DNA from: Tubulanus polymorphus
Taxonomy: Eukaryota > Nemertea > Palaeonemertea > Tubulaniformes > Tubulanidae
DNA: 64,000 nucleotides
Assembly (NCBI RefSeq): GCF_964204645.1
Contig: NC_134027.1
Location: 1,221,501 to 1,285,500, forward strand
Direction of reading: 5' to 3'
Shown here: positions 26,201 through 32,689 of the stretch, one piece after another
Position numbering within the stretch: position 1 is the stretch's first letter
Layout of the letters: each line of letters starts with the position of its first letter
Translations under genes and position numbers: made by a program
Notes under the pieces: model-generated
What the model saw: only the letters and a program-made list of their open reading frames with translations
What the model was told of the DNA's origin: nothing
The model's database searches: none

Positions 26201-28597
26201 CCTTTTTATAGGTTGTTATGGCTCACAACCTGACTTGAGTTAGCTGTACGGACCTGTCAGATTAGTTACTTCTAGAAGTTATGTTAGTCACATTTTCTGA
26301 CTATATTCTGGAAAACAGTGGAAGCTTGTATCCACCCTAGATTAGAACCAATCAGAATAGAACCAATCAGAATAAAACCAATCAGAATAGAACCAATCAG
26401 AGGAAAGTGTTATCTCTGATCGGGTTAACTCGAGATATAAGCAGCTGTTGATGTGAAACCTGCGGCCGCGGTATCAACGTCTTACTATAATACGCTATTT
26501 TACAGATAATTGATTTATGACAGGGTTTGGTTAATTAGCATTTTTTCTCGAGTAGTTGCCGAAAAAGCATAAAATTCGATTCAATTTCATTCAGATTTAA
26601 ACAAACAAATCAAATTTAATTTAAATAAACTTCAAATCTAATTAAAATTTTGTTCAGTATGAATAAGTTGCAAATCATTGAGAGGAAAAAATAATTAATT
26701 GTGTTACTTAAAAAAATCACAATTGTACTGTGTTTATCAAAACAGGAGACCACAGGACCTTTGGTCCTCTAGTATTCTTTTCCTGGCAATTCCAAAAACA
26801 CTAAAACAGTCCAATCAATGATCGCTGCCAGACCAACACGATTACATTGAAATCAAACTTAAGTAGCATCAGGCGCCCCCTGTTGGAATAATATTCATAG
26901 CCGTAGCATCGAAACCATTCGACTTGTTGTTTAATGTATTTCTCTCTATTTTTATTTTACAGTGGTGAACATTTTAGAAGAATGTCCGTTTGGGGACTTG
27001 GTGGGGGAATTCAAAAGAAACTTGGTTCCCGATAGGATACCACCACCGGTTAATCCTATGTCGCCCGCTGCTGCCCCTCCCCCACGTCCATTAAATTCGC
27101 CTCAGCAGCGGCCTGTCAGACAGCCGCCCCCGGCCGCCACTCGTTCGTCAGACAGAGTCCGGGGACGGCTGTTTGAAGGAGATCTGACGGAGGTAAGAAT
27201 GTTTATTTGTTTTCATATTTTATTCAGGATATCAGTTGAAGTTCAGCAAATAAATTACCCTATATGTCTACAGTTAGCCACTAATTCAACAAAAACCTGT
27301 TAACGGAAAAGAAGTTATAAATTTCCGTTTGCGGGTAAAACCCCATAGTCGAAAACCTTCGGGTTATTGATCTATATCTGCATAAGACCAATGGTTGTAC
27401 ACACGATTGCGAAAACTTATCCGTGGTAACGCGTAGAGTACACTATGCGTGACTTACCGTTTCCTATCACTGGAAAACAATACTGTTTTTGACCATGAGC
27501 GCCATCTGCGGCGGTCATACGGACTGACTGGTCATTGGCTGAAATGCTCGTCTACCGTGGTGACGATTATTCGGTGTTACACGTGCAGCAGACACGTCTC
27601 TGAATATCTAACATATCACATATTTCCCGACAACATTTGATTTTGTTGTAACTCATCGGAAAAATGTGTTTATGAGTTGATTTTTCGTCGAAATTTTGTT
27701 CCGCAAATAATTGGCTGTGTACGTCAAGAAGGCAGCTGATATTTGTATCGTGTGACCTCTCGGCCCGGTAATATGCCGACACACATACACCAGATGCTTA
27801 TTCCGTTGTATTGGATATAAACGCTGGCGTGCTCGTGACTTCCAGCAATGTTCTTATTCACCAAAAATATCATGTTTTGTCCGAGTCTGGATTGAACGGA
27901 TGACACGTTCAAACAGAACTACGAAATCAATTCCAGAAGTCGTTTTATATTGAAACGGTCCCAGAAGTCCCTGTTATAATGGGTACTTTTTCAAAAAAAG
28001 TAACGAGAACTCCGATGGCTTTACGTATCAGATTTCTATAAGCGTCACTCGTAGCTATACCTAAGCGCCACCTTGTGGCACGATATCCTACCGGTAACTA
28101 CATATAGGTGTTTTATTTGCTGAATCGCTGGTTTTCTCATTCTGATTTTTTATACTCGTGTTTGATTTTATACTAAACAAATTTTTCATTTTTTCTCTTT
28201 ACAGACACGACCACCGCCAAAAAAAACAAGATCAAAACGAAAAAGAAAAGTTGCGGTCGTCGTGGCTCCGCAGGGAGGAGGAGCAAGAGTGGTCCCGGCG
28301 GATGGTGCGGCTGACGAAGGTAATCGGGAGGAAGGGGAGGGGATAAATAGGAAGCGGCCGAGGAGGGATGGTGGTGGGGCTGGGGATGGTGCGGGTCCTG
28401 CTCCTCCTGCTCCTCCATCCGTATCTCGGGCGGTCACTCGTTCACTCGCCAAAAAGCTGGCGAGTGAACGAGTGGCCCGAGAGGTAGAGGTGGTGGCCCG
28501 ACATACGGATGGAATGTGGGAGGAGCGGCTTCGTTCGGGGACAATTCCGGATTTGTTAAACGATTTAAAAAATATTCTTTCAGTGAAGGGATATTAG
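13030..28597 (+). CDS. Unrecognised 346-aa nuclear-type protein, nine coding exons
   Basis: Nine exons join with one open frame: 13030-13092, 14237-14329, 14889-14936, 15311-15337, 17252-17290, 17501-17582, 25670-25735, 26963-27192 and 28205-28597. All introns are GT-AG. Predicted protein: MPKAQRKTRGAG start; 19 Gln (about residues 24-42); Thr/Pro/Ser-rich stretch; 8 Ser (96-103); charged, probably helical block (118-160, containing AFRREEFVRLFLPEL); Pro/Ala-rich segment (164-200); basic clusters KKTRSKRKRK (222-231) and RKRPRR (265-270), both NLS-like; and a C-terminal helical region ending DLLNDLKNILSVKGY. No enzyme motif or named domain is recognised. Composition suggests a nuclear, low-complexity regulatory or chromatin protein, but that is inference. 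The start ATG is the first codon after a 3-nt leader in its exon. Exons 7-9 recur at 56580-59522. Confidence 0.8.
13157..13265. mobile_element. 109-bp MITE-like inverted repeat (GGGYCCAGTTTCACAAA ends)
   Basis: GGGTCCAGTTTCACAAA at the left matches the reverse complement of TTTGTGAAACTGGGCCC at the right, and the interior AAATCGATTTAAG is also repeated inverted. It lies inside the intron after coding exon 1 and has no coding capacity. Confidence 0.8.
13270..14100. repeat. Diverged tandem duplication, about 400-bp unit
   Basis: Both halves run: A-rich start, TTCTGGAT, AAATATCGA-ATTCT, then TTTGCATTGTTT and GGTTGCTATGGAAACTATTTA (split here). First unit is about 13270-13550, second about 13680-14095. 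The second is interrupted by the TA-flanked element at 13817-13970. The duplication therefore predates that insertion. Confidence 0.65.
13817..13970. mobile_element. 154-bp TA-flanked MITE, pogo/Tigger-like ends
   Basis: The left end CAGCAGACTCCGCTTAA and the right end (complement) CAGTAGACTCGGC are imperfect TIRs. TA dinucleotides flank both ends (13815-13816 and 13971-13972), as for Tc1/mariner-pogo insertions. The left end resembles Tigger/pogo termini from memory, so the family is tentative. Confidence 0.55.
14237..14329 (+). CDS. Coding exon 2, poly-glutamine tract
   Basis: The acceptor TTTTATAG ends at 14236. Codons read Arg-Thr, then 19 glutamines (mostly CAA, some CAG), then RFNISMSGID, and the donor GTAAGT begins at 14330. 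Phase 0 at both ends, 31 codons. The near-pure CAA run is a triplet microsatellite and probably length-polymorphic. Confidence 0.82.
14889..14936 (+). CDS. Coding exon 3, Thr/Pro-rich
   Basis: It lies between the acceptor TATTTTCAG and the donor GTAAGTG and encodes 16 residues, FLPTTPTTPPSGTSTP. Phase 0 at both ends. The sequence has an internal CCGACAACG duplication. Confidence 0.78.
15311..15337 (+). CDS. Coding exon 4, 27-nt microexon
   Basis: It lies between the acceptor ATCTTTACAG and the donor GTAAGAC and encodes nine residues, NISPIQHVD, phase 0. At 27 nt it could be skipped without changing the frame. Confidence 0.7.
16212..16225 (+). promoter_or_regulatory. CTCF-like motif
   Basis: CCACCAGATGGCGC fits the conserved bilaterian CTCF core CCASYAGRKGGCRS. 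It is intronic, with a second similar word (CCGTTAGATGGCGCC) at 16151-16165. Occupancy is unknown. Confidence 0.4.
16424..16439 (-). promoter_or_regulatory. CTCF-like motif within the dispersed repeat
   Basis: TAGCGACACCTGGTGG is near the reverse CTCF consensus. The same word occurs in the related repeat at 22328-22343 and in its duplicate at 53095-53110, so this site is repeat-borne. Confidence 0.35.
17252..17290 (+). CDS. Coding exon 5
   Basis: It lies between the acceptor TTTCATTTCTAG and the donor GTAAGTATC and encodes 13 residues, GHIGRLAPSPSLN. Phase 0 at both ends, like exons 1-4, so exons 2-5 could be skipped singly without a frameshift. Confidence 0.75.
17501..17582 (+). CDS. Coding exon 6, poly-serine tract
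   Basis: The acceptor CTATTTACAG ends at 17500. The exon encodes SDLNN, eight Ser (one AGT then seven AGC), then APLPPETPPDLQAR, and ends with a single A before GTAAGTT (phase 1). The AGC run is a triplet microsatellite. This is the last exon before the 8.1-kb repeat-filled intron. Confidence 0.8.
17628..17760. mobile_element. 133-bp TA-flanked MITE
   Basis: ACAAGAGAAATCCCACAATA at the left is exactly inverted at the right end (TATTGTGGGATTTCTCTTGT), and the pairing continues through AAGTTCA. TA lies at both flanks (17626-17627 and 17761-17762). The interior holds GCGCAACGTTTCGGC and GCCATCATC. It sits 45 bp downstream of the exon 6 donor. Confidence 0.85.
18084..18130 (+). repeat. 22-bp direct repeat, two copies
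   Basis: CTCTCTATACAGTGAGTACTTGTA is followed directly by CTCTCTATACAGTGAGT. Each copy contains CAG-GTGAGT-like splice words by chance. Intronic. Confidence 0.7.
18543..19345 (+). repeat. 52-bp minisatellite, about 15 copies
   Basis: The unit begins AGGCATCACCGGGTACTGAA and continues through CATCCGGTCAGCTCCGTGCA with CCGG-rich ends. Variant units (for example GAGTACTGAACATCCGATCA) recur at higher-order spacing, which suggests block duplication inside the array. It is GC-rich compared with its surroundings and lies in the intron between exons 6 and 7. Confidence 0.95.
19480..19935 (+). repeat. Mixed 35/26-bp minisatellite
   Basis: The core GAGGGACCGTTTAGGAAGTT is followed either by CATGTCTTTCACGTC (long) or by CACGTC (short). 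The long and short units interleave through about 13-14 copies. Confidence 0.93.
20215..20640 (+). repeat. Diverged tandem units of about 150 bp
   Basis: Three units share AGCTTATTCCCGCTCTACAG, TTTGATTTTCTTGTGACT, GGAGGATGAGCCCTACTGT and GTCATCAAAGATGGCC. The second and third are also the first sequence after the N gap at 50985. The third is strongly diverged. Confidence 0.55.
20950..21690 (+). repeat. 55-bp minisatellite, about 13 copies
   Basis: The unit begins TGTAGAACCTCTGTAGGGGC and continues CTTGCTGTGGATGCTGACTA with TACTCAGACATCGAT. Single-base variants (CTCGG/CTCAG, TTGTTG/TTGCTG) are distributed across the array. The partner array at 51490-52443 has about 17 copies. Confidence 0.96.
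21700..23660 (+). pseudogene. Degenerate DIRS-like retroelement (gag-like and RT remnants), copy 1
   Basis: The RT part is recognised by FQFRSLPVGLSTAL (from 23136) and, in another frame, YLDDWLLVP from 23353. These match the RT motifs typical of tyrosine-recombinase (DIRS-type) retroelements, including the YxDD catalytic box. Downstream words (FDLRISTVFPS, ARVANLQEAV) fit the region after the active site. Upstream, Ser/Arg/Lys-rich frames at 22500-22900 could be a gag remnant. Frameshifts and stops make it inactive. This copy has nonsense changes absent from its partner: TAG at 23133-23135 and at 23575-23577. No recombinase domain or inverted terminal repeats were seen, so DIRS is the best fit rather than proven. 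Confidence 0.7.
22088..22100 (+). promoter_or_regulatory. CTCF-like motif in retroelement remnant
   Basis: CCACTAGATGGCG fits the CTCF core. It pairs at 240-bp distance with the opposite-orientation TAGCGACACCTGGTGG at 22328-22343, so the element carries a convergent motif pair. Confidence 0.35.
23970..25230. repeat. 63-bp minisatellite, about 20 copies, copy 1
   Basis: The unit begins AATTCCAGTAAGTCAGGTTT and contains AGGGAATAGATATTTAAACC and TGAGATGAWACCGATGTGAT. Period 63 is a multiple of three and the minus strand lacks stops in two frames, giving artificial open frames of 236 and 334 codons made of 21-residue repeats. It starts about 300 bp after the DIRS-like remnant. Confidence 0.96.
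25670..25735 (+). CDS. Coding exon 7, charged helical block
   Basis: The acceptor TTTTTGTTTTACAG ends at 25669. The leading CT completes a Thr codon with the A of exon 6, then LAFRLSRAFRREEFVRLFLP-E, and the final T forms Leu with exon 8. The donor is GTAAGTAG. The pattern of Leu/Phe and Arg/Glu is that of an amphipathic helix. Exon 7' at 56580-56645 differs by one synonymous change. Confidence 0.82.
25793..26031. mobile_element. Non-autonomous TIR element with AGGCGCGGATCCAGG ends, copy B
   Basis: Left end CAGGCGCGGATCCAGG, right end CCTGGATCCGCGCCTA. The interior is the reverse complement of the element at 4257-4522 (GGCCTATACGGCATATTG, TTTGGCCAAACATAAG). It lies 57 bp downstream of exon 7 and is present in both copies of the large duplication, so it predates it. 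Confidence 0.8.
26345..26401 (+). repeat. 15-bp repeat of CCAATCAG, four copies
   Basis: AGAACCAATCAGAAT repeats four times here and five times at 57255-57327. Each unit contains the NF-Y core CCAAT in the same orientation. It could be a CCAAT cluster or merely a minisatellite. Confidence 0.85.
26871..26887 (-). promoter_or_regulatory. Strong CTCF-like motif
   Basis: The complement TCCAACAGGGGGCGCCT is very close to the vertebrate CTCF consensus. It lies 76 bp upstream of coding exon 8 and is conserved at 57796-57812. Confidence 0.45.
26963..27192 (+). CDS. Coding exon 8, helical then proline-rich
   Basis: The acceptor TTTTATTTTACAG ends at 26962. TG completes a Leu codon, followed by 76 residues starting VNILEECPFGDLVGEFKRNL, then a Pro/Ala/Gln-rich stretch and ending RLFEGDLTE before GTAAGAAT. 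Codon composition is GC-rich compared with the flanking introns. The partner exon 57888-58117 appears identical in sequence. Confidence 0.85.
27497..27514 (-). promoter_or_regulatory. Strong CTCF-like motif
   Basis: The complement CCGCCGCAGATGGCGCTC matches the CTCF core CCGCAGATGGCGC. It lies in the intron after exon 8 and is conserved at 58422-58439. Confidence 0.45.
28062..28079 (-). promoter_or_regulatory. Strong CTCF-like motif
   Basis: The complement GCCACAAGGTGGCGCTTA matches the CTCF core CCACAAGGTGGCGC. It lies 126 bp upstream of the last exon and is conserved at 58987-59004. Confidence 0.45.
28205..28597 (+). CDS. Coding exon 9, basic clusters and C-terminus
   Basis: The acceptor TTTCTCTTTACAG ends at 28204. 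It encodes 130 residues and ends at TAG (28595-28597). Features in order: TRPPPKKTRSKRKRK (basic cluster), Gly/Ala/Glu-rich region, RKRPRR, an AGPAPPAPPS linker, then a Lys/Arg/Glu-rich helical tail ending KNILSVKGY. The copy at 59130-59522 has one clear replacement in the first cluster (Ser to Pro) among several neighbouring silent changes. Confidence 0.85.
   Translation, partial: TRPPPKKTRSKRKRKVAVVVAPQGGGARVVPADGAADEGNREEGEGINRKRPRRDGGGAGDGAGPAPPAPPSVSRAVTRSLAKKLASERVAREVEVVARHTDGMWEERLRSGTIPDLLNDLKNILSVKGY
28415..28512 (+). other. Nested palindrome inside coding exon 9
   Basis: The inner arms CACTCGTTCACTCGCC (28435-28450) and GGCGAGTGAACGAGTG (28459-28474) are perfect complements with an 8-nt loop. 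The outer arms CCATCCGTATCTCGGGC (28415-28431) and GCCCGACATACGGATGG (28496-28512) pair with one mismatch. The structure is unchanged in the second copy (59340-59437). Confidence 0.9.
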
Positions 28598-28648
28598 GTG
28601 CCTTGAACGCATGAGTCGTTCATGTGCGCCTAATATGCCTTCACTGAA
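28579..28648 (+). ncRNA. 70-nt pre-miRNA-sized hairpin over the stop codon
   Basis: The 5' arm starts TTCAGTGAAGG and contains the stop (ATATTAGG). The 3' arm ends CCTTCACTGAA. A terminal stem GAACG/CGTTC encloses the loop CATGAGT. Only a few mismatches and one G-U pair interrupt about 31 pairs. In the second copy (59504-59573) a G-to-A change turns the G-U pair into A-U, preserving pairing. Size and shape resemble a miRNA precursor, but no known family is recognised. It could equally regulate the 3' end of the mRNA. Confidence 0.4.
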
Positions 28649-28719
28649 AAAAAATCAACTATAACATGTACCACATATTTTTTGATTTAATTTTAGTCCA
28701 ATTCCACAATTATTTCGGC

Positions 28720-28908
28720 TTACAATAGTGTCTTCAATTCTTTAAAGCCCAAAGCACCTTTTTGACTCAACATCCAGTATGAAGGTGGCCGGGAATTGGG
28801 CCTTTTTTCTTCCTTTTTTGTATCCCGCCCAGCATACTGGTTGTTGACTCGAAAAGGTGCTCGCTCTGGGAGCTTATCAAAGGCAGGTGATGGGAAAGGT
28901 GCCATCAC
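28720..28908 (-). pseudogene. Minus-strand open frame (62 codons), possible terminal exon, copy 1
   Basis: It reads MMAPFPSPAFDKLPERAPFR and continues with NNQYAGRD, RPPSYWMLSQKGALGFKEL. The residue mix looks like genuine protein rather than chance. A possible acceptor (CTCTAG) lies just upstream on the minus strand, so the frame may be a last exon. In this copy a TAA ends the frame after KTLL, whereas the copy at 59618-59833 reads nine codons further. Family not recognised. It lies tail-to-tail with the 346-aa gene. Confidence 0.3.
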
Positions 28909-29239
28909 ACACTCTCCTTTGATAAGTTTCCTAGAGTGTCACGGGCTTTAACGGGTTGAATTCACTATAATACCAATTTTCCAAAATCAATTTAATTTCT
29001 TTCAGGCCATTCTTTTTCCATGTTTTTCTGGTACATGTTATGGTTGATTTCCATTTTCGAAAATCCGGAATTGAAGCCGTTCGAAGTCGGGGGGATGGTG
29101 GTGGGGTTGGGTTAGTTTAGGGTTCCTCTCTGATTACCTTCTTTAGCTCATCATCCGTGCAGGTGGCGCTTGCTCTTCTAGCCGGTGTTCCCTGGGGTAA
29201 ACATTTTAAATTAAAAAGATCAAAAATTTAAAAAAAATT

Positions 29240-29945
29240 ATAAAATCTTTAAAAATCTCATCTCATTTCATCCAATTTATTTATTTGCGGGTGCGATCCC
29301 TATCGCACCCATTCATGTCATTCATCCAAAAAATTTAAAAAATCAAAAATAAAAAAAAATTATAAAATCTTAAAAAATCTCATCTCATTTCATCCAATTT
29401 ATTTGCGGGTGCGATCCCTATCGCACCCATTCATGTCATTCATCCAAAAAAAATTAAAAACTAAAAAAGAAAAAAAATATAAAAATTCAAAAAATCTCAT
29501 CTCATTTCATCCAATTTATTTATTTGCGGGTGCGATTCCTATCGCACCCATTCATGTCATCCATCCAAAAAAAATTAAAAAATTAAAAACAAAATAGAAA
29601 ATTATAAAATCTTAAAAAATCTCATCTCATTTCATCCAATTTATTTATTTGCGGGTGCGATTCCTATCGCACCCATTCATGTCATCCATCCAAAAAAAAT
29701 TAAAAAATTAAAAACAAAATAGAAAATTATAAAATCTTAAAAAATCTCATCTCATTTCATCCAATTTATTTGCGGGTGCGATTCCTATCGCACCCATTCA
29801 TGTCATTCATCCAAAAAAAATTTAAAAATTAAAAACAAAATAGAAAATTATAAAATCTTAAAAAATCTCATCTCATTTCATCCAATTTATTTGCGGGTGC
29901 GATTCCTATCGCACCCATTCATGTCATTCATCCAAAAAAAATTTA
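29240..29945 (+). repeat. About 120-bp tandem array with GGGTGCGAT/ATCGCACCC hairpins, copy 1
   Basis: Six units, each containing TCTCATCTCATTTCATCCAA, then GCGGGTGCGAT-YCCT-ATCGCACCC (a 9-bp stem) and CATTCATGTCAT. Spacers are A-rich. The GC hairpin in otherwise AT-only DNA is the conserved part. Open frames here follow from the repeat. Confidence 0.9.
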
Positions 29946-30199
29946 AAAACTAGAAATTAAAGTTCTAAGTTTGTTGTTAGATTCTATTCAAAGAACGTTG
30001 TAAAGTTCTTAATTTGTCGTAAAAAACGTTTGAAAAAAAGAACTTCTTAAAGTTCTCAATCTGCCGTAAAATGCAATTGAAAAGATTATAACTCACATGA
30101 AAATTAAAACGATAAAATAATTGATAAATAATCATTAATAAAAATTGAACTTTGGTCTCGCAATGTTTCCCCGTTATGCATTTTTTACTCGTCGTCAAA

Positions 30200-30815
30200 C
30201 ATCGGCAGCTCATCGTCGATACTAGCAGCTCGATACACACCAGCAGTTCGATACCAGCAGTTCGTCGTCGATACACACCAGCAGTTTGTCGTCGATACAC
30301 ACCAGCAGTTCGTCGTCGATACACACCAGCAGTTCGTCGTCGATACACACCAGCAGTTCGTCGTCGATACACACCAGCAGTTCGATACACGCCAGCAGCT
30401 CGGTACTCACCAGCAGTTCGTCGTCGATACACACCAGCAGTTCGATACTCACCAACAGCTCGATACACGCCAGCAGTTCGTCGTCGATACACACCAGCAG
30501 TTCGTCGTCGATACACACCAGCAGTTCGTCGTCGATACACACCGGCAGTTCAATACTCACCAACAGCTCGATACACGCCAGCAGTTCGTCGTCGATACAC
30601 ACCAGCAGTTCGATACACACCAGCAGCTTGTCGATACTCACCAGCAGCTCGTTGTTGATACACACCAGCAGCTCGTTGTTGATACACACCAGCAGCTCGA
30701 TACACACCAGCAGCTCGTCGACACTCACCAGCAGCTCGATACTCACCAGCAGCTCGTCGTCGATACACACCAGCAGTTCGATACACACCAGCAGCTTGAT
30801 ACCAAAACAGCTTTT
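30200..30815. repeat. 18/24-bp mosaic minisatellite, copy 1
   Basis: Units CGATACACACCAGCAG with an optional 6-nt TCGTCG insert give 18- or 24-bp steps, with sub-variants ACTCACCAACAGCTCG and ACGCCAGCAG. All unit lengths are multiples of three, so up to five frames stay open over about 200 codons. I interpret all of these as artefacts. Confidence 0.95.
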
Positions 30816-30819
30816 AGCT

Positions 30820-31770
30820 GGTGAAAACCTACCCCCCATCGGGGTTAAACATGATCAAGCTATTATTCTAGGAATATAGCTGTTGCAAGGGAAGTTAAGA
30901 TTCATTAACCTAAACTTGATACAAAGAGATTATTGCTAATTATGAATTTCAAGGGTTTAAAAACTGATTTAAAAATCTTGAAAGACGCTCGGTCTCACTA
31001 GAGATTTTCATCTTAAAGATTTATTGTCCTCTTACTATTGTTTAGGTGATCTATAATTTGGTAAATGCTGCTGTTGGAAAGATGCCAGAAGAAAGTTGAT
31101 TCATGCACATCTTCACTTCACGTATTTATTGCACAAGGCGCCGACTTGCACCTGCACTACACCATTCACACTTCATCACTTCTGCATCTTTATCAATTAA
31201 TTCTGGCATCTATTTGAAAATTACTTTAAACATCAGATCTCAAACTGAAACATTGAGGTATTGAATTTCAAACTGAAATATCGAGCTATCGAATCTCGAT
31301 CTCAAATGTTTACTGGAAGCCATATTTGATGTTGTATTATTCATCATAGATTGTTTAGTGTTTTCTGGCATATGCGGGCCATTTAAGATGGTCAGATAAA
31401 TTCCCCGGTGGAAAATATATCTCGTGGAAGAGTCATGGAAATGAAAAATATCTTATGTAGATGTGAAGTTAGGAACCTTGCAACAGTTATTCCACCTGAG
31501 GATAATTTGATATAAGATGAATCAGTTATTGGATCATTTAACTGAAGCCAAATATAGTGAAAAATCTTAGTACAAATTTGTCTCAAACTACAATTGAAAG
31601 GACTTATCACAGTTCTAATTCGACTCTAGGTGCGTTCAGAAGAACTTCTTAACAGTGAAAAAACTTGACTAAAAATCAGGAATCGACCCTGTTCATTGAT
31701 AAGATTTGATCTTTATTTGAAGATTAAGAATCAAACTCGCTAATTCACAATTTTTGGAAGTAAATACTGT
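30820..31770. other. No gene recognised in the 3' flank
   Basis: Unique-looking AT-rich DNA between two minisatellites, nearly identical to 61925-62890. A minus-strand 72-codon frame (31392-31610) lacks motifs. It could be part of a non-coding transcript, but no direct signal supports that. Confidence 0.35.
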
Positions 31771-31775
31771 TGATC

Positions 31776-31972
31776 CATCATATTCGCAGCCCCCGTGGGC
31801 TTACCAATCCATCATACGTGCAGCCCCCTTGGGTTTACCAGTCTATCATACTCGCAGCCCCAGTGGGCTTATCAATCCATCATACGTGCAGCCCCCTTGG
31901 GCTTACCAGTCTATCATACTCGCAGCCCCAGTGGGCTTACCAGTCCATCATACGTGCAGCCCCCTTGGGCTG
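31776..31972. repeat. 34-bp minisatellite with AGCCC-NNNN-GGGCT hairpins, copy 1
   Basis: About six units alternate between CATACTCGCAGCCCCAGTGG and CATACGTGCAGCCCCCTTGG types, each ending GCTTACCAGTCTAT or a variant. Every unit can form a small hairpin around AGCCC/GGGCT. The strict alternation implies that a 68-bp dimer is the amplified unit. Confidence 0.88.
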
Positions 31973-32689
31973 AATTTGAATATTTGATACGCGACACGCG
32001 TGATTGAAGCTTTGTTTATGTTCGTGCTTGCCGCGATGAATTGTCATAAATATATCCTCCGTACTGGAGGACCATGAAAAGGTTTGAAGGGATCCCTAGT
32101 TAGCGCCTGTCCAGGTTTGGCTCTGGACCCGCTTGTTCGACTAGGCATCTTGTTGGAAATTTTGTCGACTGAAACTTTCGTAACTTTCGTTTTAGACCTC
32201 GCTTAGAAACCGCCTTGTTCTTCTGCCGTAGATGTTGACTGTGTCGTACCCACAGTAGTATCATTTGAGATCTTCAAAGTCTCATTGCTTGAAAGTAGCC
32301 ATCTTAAATTCAAATAGTTTCGGACATTTGAGGTCCTCATCAACTCCGAGTCTTCATTCAACTGCAGTTACTGCCATTTGCCAGTGTCTGATGTAGAAGT
32401 GTCTGACTTGACATTTTGATTTTCAGAATTAAAACCTTTTTCTATTAAAGAAATTAGATATTGGTTAAAAAAAACGAGTGAATAATTGTTTGTAAGAAAA
32501 AAGAAAATCTTGTTAGAAAAAAATATAGATGTAAAAAAATATAGATGTAAGAAAAAAAAGTATATTGTAAATCGACAGACAACAGAACCAGCATCAGCAA
32601 CAACAACATCAGAGGAAGCAGTAACCAGTTATTTATCAGCTCCATAAATTACTGAAACGAAATCCACAACTTGGAAACCAGACACACTC

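Noticed and set aside
28173-28452. Minus-strand frames opposite coding exon 9
   Set aside because: Antisense shadows of a GC-rich coding exon that has splice sites and frame continuity on the plus strand.
29977-30879. Four overlapping long frames (Ser/Ile/His/Thr, Arg/Tyr/Thr/Pro and Leu-rich) on both strands
   Set aside because: By-products of an 18/24-bp minisatellite; several frames on both strands are equally open.
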